Assembly: GCF_016056275.1 (NCBI RefSeq)
Contig: NZ_JAECZA010000234.1
Span: forward strand, 1-52,964
Origin: Dendronalium phyllosphericum CENA369
GTDB lineage: Bacteria > Cyanobacteriota > Cyanobacteriia > Cyanobacteriales > Nostocaceae
DNA length: 52,964 nucleotides
Direction: 5' to 3'
The position numbers and the translations under genes are program-made. Below are positions 18,371 through 26,844 of the stretch, in pieces; position 1 is the first letter of the stretch, and the number at the start of each line of letters is the position of its first letter. The notes beneath the pieces are model-generated. The model was not told the origin of the DNA. It saw only the letters and a list, made by a program, of their open reading frames with translations, and did no database searches.

Positions 18371-18874
18371 ATGACGGAATTTGAACCTAATAGCCTCCGT
18401 TCTTACAGCCAAGAAGATGTGCAGCAAATTCTTCAGCTAGCGATCGCCCGTCAAGCTGATGATAAAGACAAAGAGTTTTCTTACGAGCTATTGTTAGAAA
18501 TTGCTACTGAGTTAGAAATATCGCCAGAGTCTTTAAACCTAGCAGAACGAGACTGGCGATCGCAACAAAGTGAAATCCAGCAACGGCGAGCATTTGATAG
18601 TTACCGACTCACAAGATTTAGAAAGCGTTTTGGTAATTTTGCAATTGTCAATGGTTGTTTGATACTAATAAATTTCATTGCTAGCGGCGGTCTTACTTGG
18701 TCGCTGTATATTTTGCTATTTTGGGGAATGGCAGTAGGGCTTGATATTTGGAATACGTTTCAAGGTAAAGGCGAAGAGTATGAAATAGCTTTCCAAAAAT
18801 GGCATCGCAAACATCAATTTAAACGAACTATTAATACACTTCTAAATAAGTGGTTTAAAGCTTTGCAGGCTTAG
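18371..18874 (+). CDS. 2TM domain-containing protein
   Basis: A 167-residue protein. The N-terminal 80 residues are hydrophilic and helical (RSYSQEDVQQILQLAIARQ, a pattern seen in many cyanobacterial 2TM proteins and possibly related to SHOCT-like or DUF1707-type regions). Two hydrophobic helices at about residues 95-112 (FAIVNGCLILINFIASGG) and 116-135 (WSLYILLFWGMAVGLDIW) form a 2TM hairpin, and a basic amphipathic tail (KWHRKHQFKRT) follows. Role unknown. It is monocistronic, followed by a GC-rich low-complexity stretch. Confidence 0.75.
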   Translation: MTEFEPNSLRSYSQEDVQQILQLAIARQADDKDKEFSYELLLEIATELEISPESLNLAERDWRSQQSEIQQRRAFDSYRLTRFRKRFGNFAIVNGCLILINFIASGGLTWSLYILLFWGMAVGLDIWNTFQGKGEEYEIAFQKWHRKHQFKRTINTLLNKWFKALQA

Positions 18875-18879
18875 AGGAT

Positions 18880-19016
18880 GTGTAAAAGGGACTGGGGAAC
18901 TCGGGGCCCCCACGACCGCAGGAAGTGGGGATTAGGGATTGGGAAAAGGAGAAAGGGGGAAAAACTTTGTTTGATTCCTTTTCCCCTTCCCTACGAGGGA
19001 ATGGGGGTTTTAACAA
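18880..19016. repeat. GC-rich low-complexity spacer with purine/pyrimidine inverted repeat
   Basis: The stretch contains GGGAAAAGGAGAAAGGGGG followed about 20 bases later by TCCTTTTCCCCTTCCC, which can pair as a long imperfect hairpin. It lies between convergent genes (2TM protein and azoreductase) and may act as a two-way terminator. Open frames across it are composition artefacts. Confidence 0.45.
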
Positions 19017-19039
19017 TCTTTTGTCAAGATATCATCCAA

Positions 19040-19675
19040 TTACCAATTAGCTACGGCTTGGGCGATCGCATCTTTCGCAGCAGCCAAAGACTGTTGGCGC
19101 GCATCATCGCCAGAGTTGAGGTTTTCAGCGTAGATAAAGGTAACATCTGTCAGCCCGATAAAGGCGAAAACGGCGCGGAGATAAGGTTCTTGATAATCGT
19201 AGGCAGCCAAGGGCGTTCCAGGGGAAAAAGCACCTCCACGCGTTGTCACGACTAATACCTTTTTACTGCTATCAACTAAACCTTTATATGCATTATTCTC
19301 AAATGCAAAGGTACGACCTACACGTACAATTTGGTCAATGTAAGCTTTAAATGTGGAAGGTATATTAAAGTTATACATTGGCACGCCAAAGACGTAGCGC
19401 TCAGCTGCTAAAAACTCGTCAACTAAATTATCGGACAGCTTAATTGCTTCGGTTAGTTCGGGCGGGCGTGCTTCAGGTGGTGTAAAAGCAGCCGCAATCC
19501 ATGATTCATCTACGTGGGGAACGGGATTGTGACCTAAATCTCGGTAAGTAACGGTATCCCCAGGATGAGCATCTTTCCAGGATGTGATGAACTCATAACA
19601 GAGCGATCGCGAAATAGAACGTTCGCCACGAGGACTAGTATCAATATGGAGGATATTTGCCATAAATTTTCCCAC
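19040..19675 (-). CDS. azoR: FMN-dependent NADH-azoreductase
   Basis: A 211-residue flavodoxin-fold protein of the AzoR family. The FMN phosphate loop is HIDTSPRGERSISR (about residues 6-19). The flavin-contact motif VPMYNFNIPSTFKAYIDQI (about 98-116) and TRGGAFSPG (about 143-151) are intact. The family reduces quinones and azo dyes with NADH by a two-electron mechanism, protecting against thiol and quinone stress. It is divergent from an HxlR-type regulator 238 bases away, the usual arrangement for a quinone-responsive detoxification gene. Confidence 0.9.
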   Translation of the reverse strand: MGKFMANILHIDTSPRGERSISRSLCYEFITSWKDAHPGDTVTYRDLGHNPVPHVDESWIAAAFTPPEARPPELTEAIKLSDNLVDEFLAAERYVFGVPMYNFNIPSTFKAYIDQIVRVGRTFAFENNAYKGLVDSSKKVLVVTTRGGAFSPGTPLAAYDYQEPYLRAVFAFIGLTDVTFIYAENLNSGDDARQQSLAAAKDAIAQAVANW

Positions 19676-19808
19676 CAGAATGCCTATGAGGTATATAAAA
19701 AGCTGAAGTATGAAATTGCCCTTTCAGACTTCTTTAGTCATCGTATAGCTGTAATTAGATGGTTAGGACAGTGTTAATTGCTCAAAGCCACCAAGCAACT
19801 GGGTCTTT

Positions 19809-19826
19809 ACTCAGCACTTTACTATA
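19809..19826 (-). repeat. Dispersed 18-mer repeat (TATAGTAAAGTGCTGAGT)
   Basis: Inverted copy of the core seen at 8864-8881, also found at 42428-42445 with one difference. Here the match with the 42.4-kb copy extends over 28 bases (19799-19826) with two mismatches. It lies in the azoR/hxlR divergent spacer. Confidence 0.75.
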
Positions 19827-19887
19827 CAAAAACTTGCCGAATAGACTTTAAACTAAATAAAGTTAATATGAAAAGTAGGCACTTAAA

Positions 19888-19902
19888 AGTAAGTATCTTA
19901 CT
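19888..19902. promoter_or_regulatory. Candidate HxlR operator (AGTAAG-TAT-CTTACT)
   Basis: A perfect palindrome with 6-bp arms and a 3-bp centre ends 11 bases before the start codon of the HxlR-type gene. HxlR regulators bind such short dyads as dimers, so this is a plausible autoregulatory operator. Control of azoR from the same site is inferred from divergence only. Confidence 0.45.
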
Positions 19903-19913
19903 AAAAAGTAACT

Positions 19914-20297
19914 ATGAAAGCTGAAGCTGAAGATAATAGCAGACTGACTTGTGAGGTTGAAACCACCATAAAGGTGATTGGCGGACGTTGGAAGGTTTTA
20001 ATTATTAGAGAATTAATGATAGGCGTAAAAAGATTTGGTGAATTGCAGCGAGCATTACCCGGAATTACGCAAAAAATGCTTACCCAGCAACTCAGGGAAA
20101 TGGAGGAAGATGGTATTATACATCGAGAAATTTACGCTCAAATTCCTCCCAAAGTAGAATATTCGTTAACTCCCTTGGGAGCTAGTCTACAACCAATTCT
20201 TTATGCAATGCATGAATGGGCAATTGAGCATTATTTATCTCGATTTCAGAATAATACAGCAGTCAGAATGCATAATTCAGAATCTAACGAGTTGTAG
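19914..20297 (+). CDS. HxlR-family winged-helix transcriptional regulator
   Basis: A 127-residue HxlR protein. The winged helix covers residues 12-105: [45 protein letters not shown] (recognition helix) and the wing [12 protein letters not shown]. One cysteine (Cys11, LTCEVE) precedes helix 1, the position used for quinone or aldehyde sensing in Bacillus YodB/HypR-type members. The gene is divergent from azoR and so is probably its repressor. This follows the known YodB-azoreductase arrangement and has not been demonstrated here. Confidence 0.9.
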   Translation: MKAEAEDNSRLTCEVETTIKVIGGRWKVLIIRELMIGVKRFGELQRALPGITQKMLTQQLREMEEDGIIHREIYAQIPPKVEYSLTPLGASLQPILYAMHEWAIEHYLSRFQNNTAVRMHNSESNEL

Positions 20298-20446
20298 ATT
20301 TCAGACTTCTACTAATTGAAGACCACAAAATTGAAAATTGGATGGAAGCTTAAACCCTGTTATTTATAACATAAAAGTACAAAACTAATCCTGAATTCTC
20401 ACTCCTAACTTTTGAATTTCTTGTCGATAAATAGTTTAATTTCAGT

Positions 20447-20842
20447 TTATTGGTTGCTTTGTAAATATTCAATTGCTGCCTCTAATTTGGAAGGGTAGCT
20501 TTCAGAAAATCTTTCAAACCAAAGTCCTTCAGGTGAGAATGGATCTAATTTGTCTAGCCATTCTTTGGCTTGATTTTTCAAAGCTTCTAGTTGTTTTGCT
20601 TTGATTTGTGCTTGGCGAATTCGCTCTTGTTCTAGTTCTTGCTGTTTTCTCAATTCCTCAGCTTCATCTTGTGCTGCAAAATCAGCTTGAACTTCCGCCA
20701 ACAAGTTATCCACTAAAGATACTGACTTTGGCGGCGGTGGTACGAATTGTTTTACTACATTTATTTTTGGCTGTTGCTTTTCGGGTTTAGCCTCATCGTA
20801 TTCAGCTTTGATTTGAGCTAACAACTTCTCAATAGCATCCAT
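20447..20842 (-). CDS. Small coiled-coil protein, Slr1339-like salt-stress family
   Basis: A 131-residue hydrophilic protein with three parts: an N-terminal MDAIEKLLAQIKAEYDEAK motif that recurs as LVDNLLAEVQADFAAQDEA (about residues 43-61), a Pro-rich linker (FVPPPPKS), a charged coiled coil (EELRKQQELEQERIRQAQ, about 62-95), and a C-terminal WLDKLDPFSPEGLWFERFSE motif. This pattern resembles the cyanobacterial family annotated as salt-stress protein Slr1339; I recall the name but not a function. No membrane segment or catalytic motif. It stands alone on the minus strand downstream of the vWA pair. Confidence 0.65.
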   Translation of the reverse strand: MDAIEKLLAQIKAEYDEAKPEKQQPKINVVKQFVPPPPKSVSLVDNLLAEVQADFAAQDEAEELRKQQELEQERIRQAQIKAKQLEALKNQAKEWLDKLDPFSPEGLWFERFSESYPSKLEAAIEYLQSNQ

Positions 20843-21068
20843 TGGTTTATATCTAGTTACGGTGGTGTGTAATTACTAATAATGAAGTTAGAAATTATGC
20901 CAAGGCTGATTTTGAATTTTCTTTGATTTTGCTTTTATTAGTGGTTCATCGCATTAATTTTTCTAGGTGAATTAACTTTTAATTTTCTCTTCTTTTTTCT
21001 CTTTCTTCCCGTACTTTGCGTACTTCGCGCTTCGTTCCTCAACCCTTCACAATTAATGCGATAGACCA

Positions 21069-21689
21069 CTAGTCAGTAATGGCATTAAGCAGGACTTCCG
21101 ATAAACTTAAATCTTCCATATCATCCATTGTAATTGTGTCGCAGATATCAAACTTAGCGCCAGCGCTTTGCAGTTCGTCATCTAAAACTTTAAGAAAGCG
21201 GGTAGCTTGCGGATCTGTACCAACTTGAATAAAGGAAATCGCTAATTCTTCATCTCGATCCATCCGGCGAGAAGCTTCAATTATTACCTTCATGACAGCT
21301 TTGCGATCGTCGGGTTCGCCATCTGTGACAACTAAAATTGTTTCACCATTGGGCTTTGTTTGACCTGTACTCTTGCGTTGAAAATAATCATCAGTTGCGT
21401 GTTTTAACACCGCTGCTAAATCTGTAGTTCCAGAGGGATCGTTTTCCCGAAACACTTGTGCTACCTTAGCAGATGTGACATTTTCATAGCGTTTAAATCT
21501 ACCAGAAAATACATAAATAGTAATGCCATCTGGGTCAAATTGTTCGCACTTACTAGCTAAGGCTAAGGTAGATTCTTGTGCTGCTGTCCATCTATTTCTG
21601 CCACCCTTTTGGTCTGGGGTTGCCATGCTGCCACTTTTATCAATAATTAATGTGTAATCTCGATTTTCTAACATTGATTCGTTCTCCAT
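21069..21689 (-). CDS. von Willebrand factor A domain protein (second of tandem pair)
   Basis: A 206-residue protein made almost entirely of one vWA domain. The MIDAS metal site is complete: DKSGSM (Asp and both Ser), the Thr in DPSGTTDLAA and the Asp in VVTDGEPDD. It resembles TerY-type bacterial vWA proteins that act as metal-dependent protein-interaction modules. It lies 15 bases after the upstream paralogue at 21705-22310, with about three quarters identical residues, so the two form an operon derived by tandem duplication. Partner proteins are unknown. Confidence 0.88.
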   Translation of the reverse strand: MENESMLENRDYTLIIDKSGSMATPDQKGGRNRWTAAQESTLALASKCEQFDPDGITIYVFSGRFKRYENVTSAKVAQVFRENDPSGTTDLAAVLKHATDDYFQRKSTGQTKPNGETILVVTDGEPDDRKAVMKVIIEASRRMDRDEELAISFIQVGTDPQATRFLKVLDDELQSAGAKFDICDTITMDDMEDLSLSEVLLNAITD

Positions 21690-21704
21690 TTCTGAGTCGA
21701 TTAA

Positions 21705-22310
21705 TTAATCAGTAATCGCATTCATTAATACATCTGCGAGACTCATCTCTTCTAAATCTTCTAAAGTGACGGTATCGCAAATATCGAATTTTGCACCGAC
21801 TCCTTGCAACTGATCGTCTAAAGCTTTGAGAAACTTAGTCGCTTGGGCATCAGAACCAACTTGAATAATTGAAATACCTAATTCTTCATCGCGATCCATT
21901 TGGCGCGTGGCTTGAATAATTACCTCAAATACGGCTTTGCGATCGTCTGGTTCGCCATCTGTGATGACTAAGATTGTTTCCCCATTGGTTTTGGTTTTAC
22001 CAGCAGCTTTGCGTTGAAAGTAATTATTGAGTGCATCTTGGAGTACACCTGCTAAGTTTGTCGTGCCAGCTGGGTCATTTTCTTGAAATATCTGCGCGAC
22101 TTTGGCTGAGGTCACATCGTCATAGCGTTTAAATCTTCCAGAAAATACATATACAGTGATGCCATCTGGGTCAAATTGCTCGCACTTTCTTGCCAAAGCG
22201 AGAGTAGACTCTTGGGCTATCTCCCATCGACTTCTACCACCTACTTGGTCGGGAGTGGACATACTGCCGCTTTTGTCAAGGATTAATGTATAGTCGCGAT
22301 CGCTCATCAT
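21705..22310 (-). CDS. von Willebrand factor A domain protein (first of tandem pair)
   Basis: A 201-residue single vWA-domain protein with intact MIDAS residues (DKSGSM, DPAGTTNLA, VITDGEPDD). It closely matches its downstream neighbour along the whole length; differences cluster in surface positions such as KRYDDVTSAK versus KRYENVTSAK. Two such genes in tandem suggest that the products form homo- or heteromers or serve two targets. GGAAT lies shortly before the start. The function is inferred only at the level of a metal-dependent binding domain. Confidence 0.88.
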   Translation of the reverse strand: MMSDRDYTLILDKSGSMSTPDQVGGRSRWEIAQESTLALARKCEQFDPDGITVYVFSGRFKRYDDVTSAKVAQIFQENDPAGTTNLAGVLQDALNNYFQRKAAGKTKTNGETILVITDGEPDDRKAVFEVIIQATRQMDRDEELGISIIQVGSDAQATKFLKALDDQLQGVGAKFDICDTVTLEDLEEMSLADVLMNAITD

Positions 22311-22570
22311 AAATTCCTTTGAATATTACCCTGTGGTACTAGTCTAGTCTACGAATCTCAAGATACTGCAAGGGCTTTAAGCTTTTGTATCAATCTTGCT
22401 ACTGAATACAGCAGTAAAACAAGCTGTATCCTTTTGTAGGTGCAACAACCAATCATCTCCGGTTGATTGAATCTTAACGAACAAGACTAATGCAAAGAGA
22501 TTTTAATAAAGAGTGAATCCTGATTAGCTTATACTTTTAGAGTTTCCCAGAAGTATCAGGGTGAATTCTA

Positions 22571-24346
22571 GTGACTATGCCGCCAGAAATTCAGGAAACT
22601 TCTTCGATGCAGCCAATCCAACGGGTACTAGGGAGTTTAAGAACTTACCGCTGGACTTCGCTGGGAGCCGTAGTCAGCTTGTTGCTGTTGACGCTTGCTA
22701 ACATACTGACTCCTCAACTATTTCGATGGGGAATTGATGGCGGCATTGTGAAAAAAGACTTGCAAATTGTACTTTATAGTGCAGCTTGGATGGTAGTTGC
22801 GGCGATCGCTCGCGGTTTATTTAACTTTGGTCAAAGTTATTTGTCAGAAGCAGCATCTCAAGGTGTAGCTTACGACTTGCGAAACAAAATCTTTAGCAAA
22901 ATTCAAAATCTCAGTTTCAGCTTTCACGACCAAGCACAAACCTCTCAACTGCTAACTCGTGTCACCAGCGATATCGAGCAAATCCGCACATTTATTGGCA
23001 CTAGCCTCATTCAAGTCATTAGTGGAGTTGTCACATTGGTGACGATAGCAGTGGTTTTGCTGGTAATGAATTGGCAATTGGCGTTAATTACACTAACGGT
23101 AGTGCCTTTAGCTGGATGGTTGATGGCACGATTTATCAGCCGTAATAATGGACTGTTCCGGCAGATACAAGAGCAATTGGCCAATTTGAATGCTGTCTTA
23201 CAAGAGAACTTGGTAGGGGTACGCGTTGTCAAAGCCTTTGTGCGGGAGTCCGCCGAAAGGTCGCGTTACACGACCTTGAATGATACTCTGGTCAAGGCAA
23301 ACATGAAGACCATTGTTGCTATTCGCAATACCTTCCCATTTATCTTTTTGTTAAGTAATTTGGTGACAATAGCAGTTTTCGGCTATGGAGGCGCGCAGGT
23401 TATTGGCAACAGGTTTTCCATTGGCGAACTAGTAGCATTTAACTCCTACCTAGTATTGATTCTCCAACCAATATTATTGATTGGATTTGCGGCTCCAGCG
23501 ATCGCTCAAGCAGCTGCCTCGGCCGAACGAGTCTACGAAGTGGTAGATGCAGAAGTGGAAATTCGCGATCGCCCTGGCGCTGTTCCATTTGATACTTGTA
23601 ATGGCAGAGTCACCTTTGAAAATGTCTCCTTTCGCTATCCCGGCGCGACAAAAGAAGCCCTCAAAGAAGTTTCTTTTGAAACCAAGCCCAAGGAACTAAT
23701 TGCCGTTCTGGGGATGACAGCTTCCGGGAAAAGCACGATTATGAATTTAATTCCCCGCTTTTACGATGTGACAAGGGGAGCGATTCGCATTGACGGTCGA
23801 GATGTGCGGGATTTTACACTCAAAAGTTTAAGAGCGCATATTGGTATTGTCTTCCAAGAAACCACACTTTTCTCTGGCAGTATCCGCGAGAATATTGCCT
23901 ATGCGAAACCCAATGCAACTATGGAGGAGGTGATTGAGGTTGCTAAAACTGCACAAATTCATGATTTTATCGCTAGCTTACCCGATGGCTACGAAACGAT
24001 AGTAGGCGAACGCGGCATCGGCTTGTCTGGGGGACAAAAGCAAAGGATAGCGATCGCCCGTACCTTACTCACCGATTACAGTATTCTGATTTTGGATGAC
24101 AGTACTTCAGCTGTAGATGCTAAAACTGCCGCTCAAATTCAAGCCAAGTTAGATGACCTCATGCGCCAAAAAGCTTGTATTACCTTTGTGGTGGCTCAAC
24201 GCATTAGTACCGTCAAGAATGCCGATCGCATTTTGCTGATAGATAAAGGAAGATTAGTCGCCCAAGGTACTCACGAAGAATTAATGCAAACAAGTACGCT
24301 CTACGGTGTGATTTTAGAATCGCAGGTGAAGCAGAAGGAGGGATGA
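22571..24346 (+). CDS. ABC exporter half-transporter with degenerate ATP site
   Basis: A 591-residue type IV ABC exporter: six-helix membrane domain (about 1-320) and NBD (about 340-585). The NBD departs from consensus: Walker A is GMTASGKST (Ala in place of the fourth Gly, about 381), Walker B ends DD rather than DE (about 507) and the switch histidine is Gln (VVAQRIST, about 541), while its signature LSGGQ is canonical. Its neighbour has the complementary pattern, so the pair should form a heterodimer with one working and one degenerate ATP site. Start GTG 22571 or ATG 22577. Substrate unknown. Confidence 0.92.
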   Translation: MTMPPEIQETSSMQPIQRVLGSLRTYRWTSLGAVVSLLLLTLANILTPQLFRWGIDGGIVKKDLQIVLYSAAWMVVAAIARGLFNFGQSYLSEAASQGVAYDLRNKIFSKIQNLSFSFHDQAQTSQLLTRVTSDIEQIRTFIGTSLIQVISGVVTLVTIAVVLLVMNWQLALITLTVVPLAGWLMARFISRNNGLFRQIQEQLANLNAVLQENLVGVRVVKAFVRESAERSRYTTLNDTLVKANMKTIVAIRNTFPFIFLLSNLVTIAVFGYGGAQVIGNRFSIGELVAFNSYLVLILQPILLIGFAAPAIAQAAASAERVYEVVDAEVEIRDRPGAVPFDTCNGRVTFENVSFRYPGATKEALKEVSFETKPKELIAVLGMTASGKSTIMNLIPRFYDVTRGAIRIDGRDVRDFTLKSLRAHIGIVFQETTLFSGSIRENIAYAKPNATMEEVIEVAKTAQIHDFIASLPDGYETIVGERGIGLSGGQKQRIAIARTLLTDYSILILDDSTSAVDAKTAAQIQAKLDDLMRQKACITFVVAQRISTVKNADRILLIDKGRLVAQGTHEELMQTSTLYGVILESQVKQKEG

Positions 24347-24477
24347 GGGAGCAGGGGGAGACAAATCAATTCAAAATTCAAAATTCAAAATTCAAAATTC
24401 ACGGAGGAAGAATCCATCCTCCTGCCTCCTGCCTTCTGACAACTGACAACTGACCTTATCTAAAATCCAAAATTGCT
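24347..24477. repeat. Heptamer repeats between the two ABC genes
   Basis: AATTCAA is repeated four times in tandem with a partial fifth (24368-24401), and CTGACAA units follow at 24436-24454 (reverse of the TTGTCAG type). These short tandem repeats fill the 131-base gap between the co-directional ABC genes; no promoter or terminator is evident. Confidence 0.75.
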
Positions 24478-26262
24478 ATGAGAGGCACAAGTCCCGCGAT
24501 CGCATCTGAGCAACAAGCAACTCAGCAAATCTCTACCCTACGGCGCTTTTTACAATACTTGCGACCTTATCGCAAAGAAATTCCCATTGCCCTGACTTTA
24601 GTCTTGATTGGGGCTTCAACTCAAGCAATTGGCCCTTTTTTAATCGGTTGGTCAATAGATAATCTAATTGCACGGGGAAATCTGCGAGGATTGCTGCTGG
24701 TATTAGGACTATTAGGGTTAATTTACGGACTTGGTGTCTGGGCAATCAGAGGTCAAATTATTCGCGTCGGCTGGATTATGCAGCGATTGCTAGGGCAACT
24801 CAGGCAAGATATTTTTACTAAAATCCAAAGTTTGCCACTCAGCTTTTTCGATCGCAGCGAAGCTGGCGATCTAATGAGCCGCTTGCTAAATGATGTTAAC
24901 ACTGTCAATCAGGCTTTTGGACAGACAATCGCCCAAATGCTAGGTAACGTTTTCAGTTTGGTGGGTATTGTCATTGCTATGCTTGCAATTAACCTGCAAC
25001 TGGGCTTGTTGAGCAACTTAGTCGTACCAGCAATGATTTTGACCACAAGCTTGTTTGCCCGTTGGGCAAGGGCTAAATTTCGCGTCACCCGCCAGACAAT
25101 TGGCGAACTTTCGGCCAAGTTGGAAGAAGATATTGGTAGTGTCCGAGAAGCACAGGCATTTAATCGCGTACCAATCAATATTGAAGAATTCAATATTCTT
25201 AACGCTGCTAATCGCGATGCCAACGTCCAAGCGGTGGCAATTACCGCTGCATTTTTACCCTCAATCGATTTTCTCAACACCCTCGCAACCGCAGGTGTAC
25301 TGGCTTATGGTGGCTATCTTGCGGTGACGGGGAAAGCAACGGTGGGTGTAGTAACATCCTTTTTACTTTACGTACAACAGTTCTTCCGCCCCATCCAAAT
25401 CCTCAGCCAGTTTTATACCCAGGCTCAATCTGCTTTTGCTGGATTAGAGCGGATCTTTCTCCTGCTGGATGAACCTTCCCAACTTAATGATGCACCAGAT
25501 GCCATTGAAATGCCGCCGATTCAAGGTGATGTCAAATTCGAGAATGTCACGTTTGGCTATAACCCAGAGCAACTTGTGCTTAAGGGAGTAAATTTACACG
25601 CCCATCCAGGACAAATGGTGGCGCTAGTCGGCCCGACTGGTTCAGGCAAAAGTACAATTATTAACTTAATCTTGCGCTTCTACGATGTATCTGGCGGTAC
25701 TGTCAAAATTGATGATATTGATGTGCGTAGTGTTACGCAAGCTAGTTTGCGCCGTCAGATTGGTATCGTCCTGCAAGATAATATTTTGTTCAGCGGTACT
25801 GTTGCTGAAAATATTGCCTTTGGTTTACCCTATGCTAGCCAAGCCGAAATCGAAGCGGCTGCACAAATGGCGAATGTGCATGAGTTCATCACTTCACTGC
25901 CACAAGGTTACACAACTCAATTGGGCGAACGAGGCGCACCCCTCAGCCAAGGACAACGGCAACTAATTAGTATTGCCCGTGCTATTTTAATCGATCCCCG
26001 AATTTTAATTCTCGATGAAGCAACCAGCAGTATTGATACCCGTACAGAAGCTATGGTACAAGAAGCGATCGCTCGCTTACTCAAAGGTCGTACCAGCTTT
26101 GTCATTGCCCACCGTCTCAGCACAGTGACTCAGGCTAATCAAGTGTTAGTGATTCAGCAAGGACAAATTGTCGAACAGGGAACTCACGCAGAACTGATAG
26201 CTCAACAAGGTGTCTATGCGAACCTTTATGCGCTCCAATTAGGTGCAGCAACTACAAACTAA
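24478..26262 (+). CDS. ABC exporter half-transporter with canonical Walker motifs and degenerate signature
   Basis: A 594-residue type IV ABC exporter, partner of the preceding gene. Six membrane helices lie at about residues 35-325, and the NBD at about 345-590 has Walker A GPTGSGKST (about 384), Walker B ILILDEATS with the catalytic Glu (about 512) and switch His (VIAHRLST, about 543), but signature LSQGQ instead of LSGGQ (about 488). In the heterodimer its Walker motifs pair with the intact signature of the partner to give the hydrolytic site. This is the pattern known from TM287/288 and BmrCD. Probable lipid or drug export. Confidence 0.92.
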   Translation: MRGTSPAIASEQQATQQISTLRRFLQYLRPYRKEIPIALTLVLIGASTQAIGPFLIGWSIDNLIARGNLRGLLLVLGLLGLIYGLGVWAIRGQIIRVGWIMQRLLGQLRQDIFTKIQSLPLSFFDRSEAGDLMSRLLNDVNTVNQAFGQTIAQMLGNVFSLVGIVIAMLAINLQLGLLSNLVVPAMILTTSLFARWARAKFRVTRQTIGELSAKLEEDIGSVREAQAFNRVPINIEEFNILNAANRDANVQAVAITAAFLPSIDFLNTLATAGVLAYGGYLAVTGKATVGVVTSFLLYVQQFFRPIQILSQFYTQAQSAFAGLERIFLLLDEPSQLNDAPDAIEMPPIQGDVKFENVTFGYNPEQLVLKGVNLHAHPGQMVALVGPTGSGKSTIINLILRFYDVSGGTVKIDDIDVRSVTQASLRRQIGIVLQDNILFSGTVAENIAFGLPYASQAEIEAAAQMANVHEFITSLPQGYTTQLGERGAPLSQGQRQLISIARAILIDPRILILDEATSSIDTRTEAMVQEAIARLLKGRTSFVIAHRLSTVTQANQVLVIQQGQIVEQGTHAELIAQQGVYANLYALQLGAATTN

Positions 26263-26302
26263 GTACATTAAACGGCGTTGCAGAAATGGGGGAAAGGGAA
26301 AG

Positions 26303-26345
26303 GGTTAAAGGGGAAAGAAATAGAATTTTACTTTTCCCTTTAACC
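26303..26345. terminator. Long hairpin after the ABC operon
   Basis: GGTTAAAGGGGAAAG (26303-26317) and CTTTTCCCTTTAACC (26331-26345) pair over 15 bases with one mismatch and a 13-nt loop. It lies 40 bases after the ABC stop, between convergent genes, and fits a terminator, although the T-run is short. Confidence 0.5.
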
Positions 26346-26363
26346 TTTAACATGCACCCCAAT

Positions 26364-26390
26364 ATCTTGCAAAAGTAACTTTTGCAAGAT
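26364..26390. repeat. 27-bp perfect palindrome between convergent genes
   Basis: ATCTTGCAAAAGT and ACTTTTGCAAGAT are perfect 13-base arms around a single A. It lies between the ABC operon and the toxin-antitoxin pair. It could be a second terminator stem, a protein-binding site or a short mobile repeat; the sequence does not decide. Confidence 0.6.
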
Positions 26391-26475
26391 GTCTATTGAT
26401 ATGTGGTATTGCTGAATAATGAAATGATTTTTTTCGATAAGTTTTCAAGCGAACATGATATTACTTTGTAATAAA

Positions 26476-26844
26476 TTAAATTGATACTCCATATTTTATA
26501 AATGCAGTATCAGAAGTAATTATTACCATCTTTTCTAAGATAGCTTGTGCTATTAAAAGTCTATCAAAAGGGTCTTTATGGTGTTCGGGTAGCGATGCTG
26601 CTTTAACAGCATGGTGTTCTGTTATTCGTAAAAAACTAAATTGAGTATTAATAATAGCTTCTAATAAATTGTCTGGAGCCTTCAGCTGTCCTTTTTTTCT
26701 TTTTATTTCTATCTCCCCAACGCTAGCAGCACTAACAAAGACGTTATTTAAAGGATCTGAAATTTGTAGACGAGCTTCAGGTGAAAGATAAGGGTTATCC
26801 TCAAGTGACCATATTAAAGCACAGGAATCAAGCAATAATTCCAT
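26476..26844 (-). CDS. VapC-type PIN-domain toxin
   Basis: A 122-residue PIN-domain RNase. The acidic residues expected at the metal site are present: Asp in LLLDSCALIW (residue 6), Glu in SVGEIEIK (about 44), Asp in DPFDRLLIAQA (about 91-94) and Asp in ITSDTAF (about 110). Such toxins cleave specific RNAs until neutralised by the cognate antitoxin. The start codon overlaps the antitoxin stop by one base (TAATG), so the two are translationally coupled. No disruption is visible, so the pair looks functional. Confidence 0.87.
   Translation of the reverse strand: MELLLDSCALIWSLEDNPYLSPEARLQISDPLNNVFVSAASVGEIEIKRKKGQLKAPDNLLEAIINTQFSFLRITEHHAVKAASLPEHHKDPFDRLLIAQAILEKMVIITSDTAFIKYGVSI

Noticed and set aside
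18878-19255. 125-codon open frame across a GC-rich spacer and the azoR C-terminus
   Set aside because: It is antisense to azoR for half its length and otherwise translates low-complexity repeat sequence.
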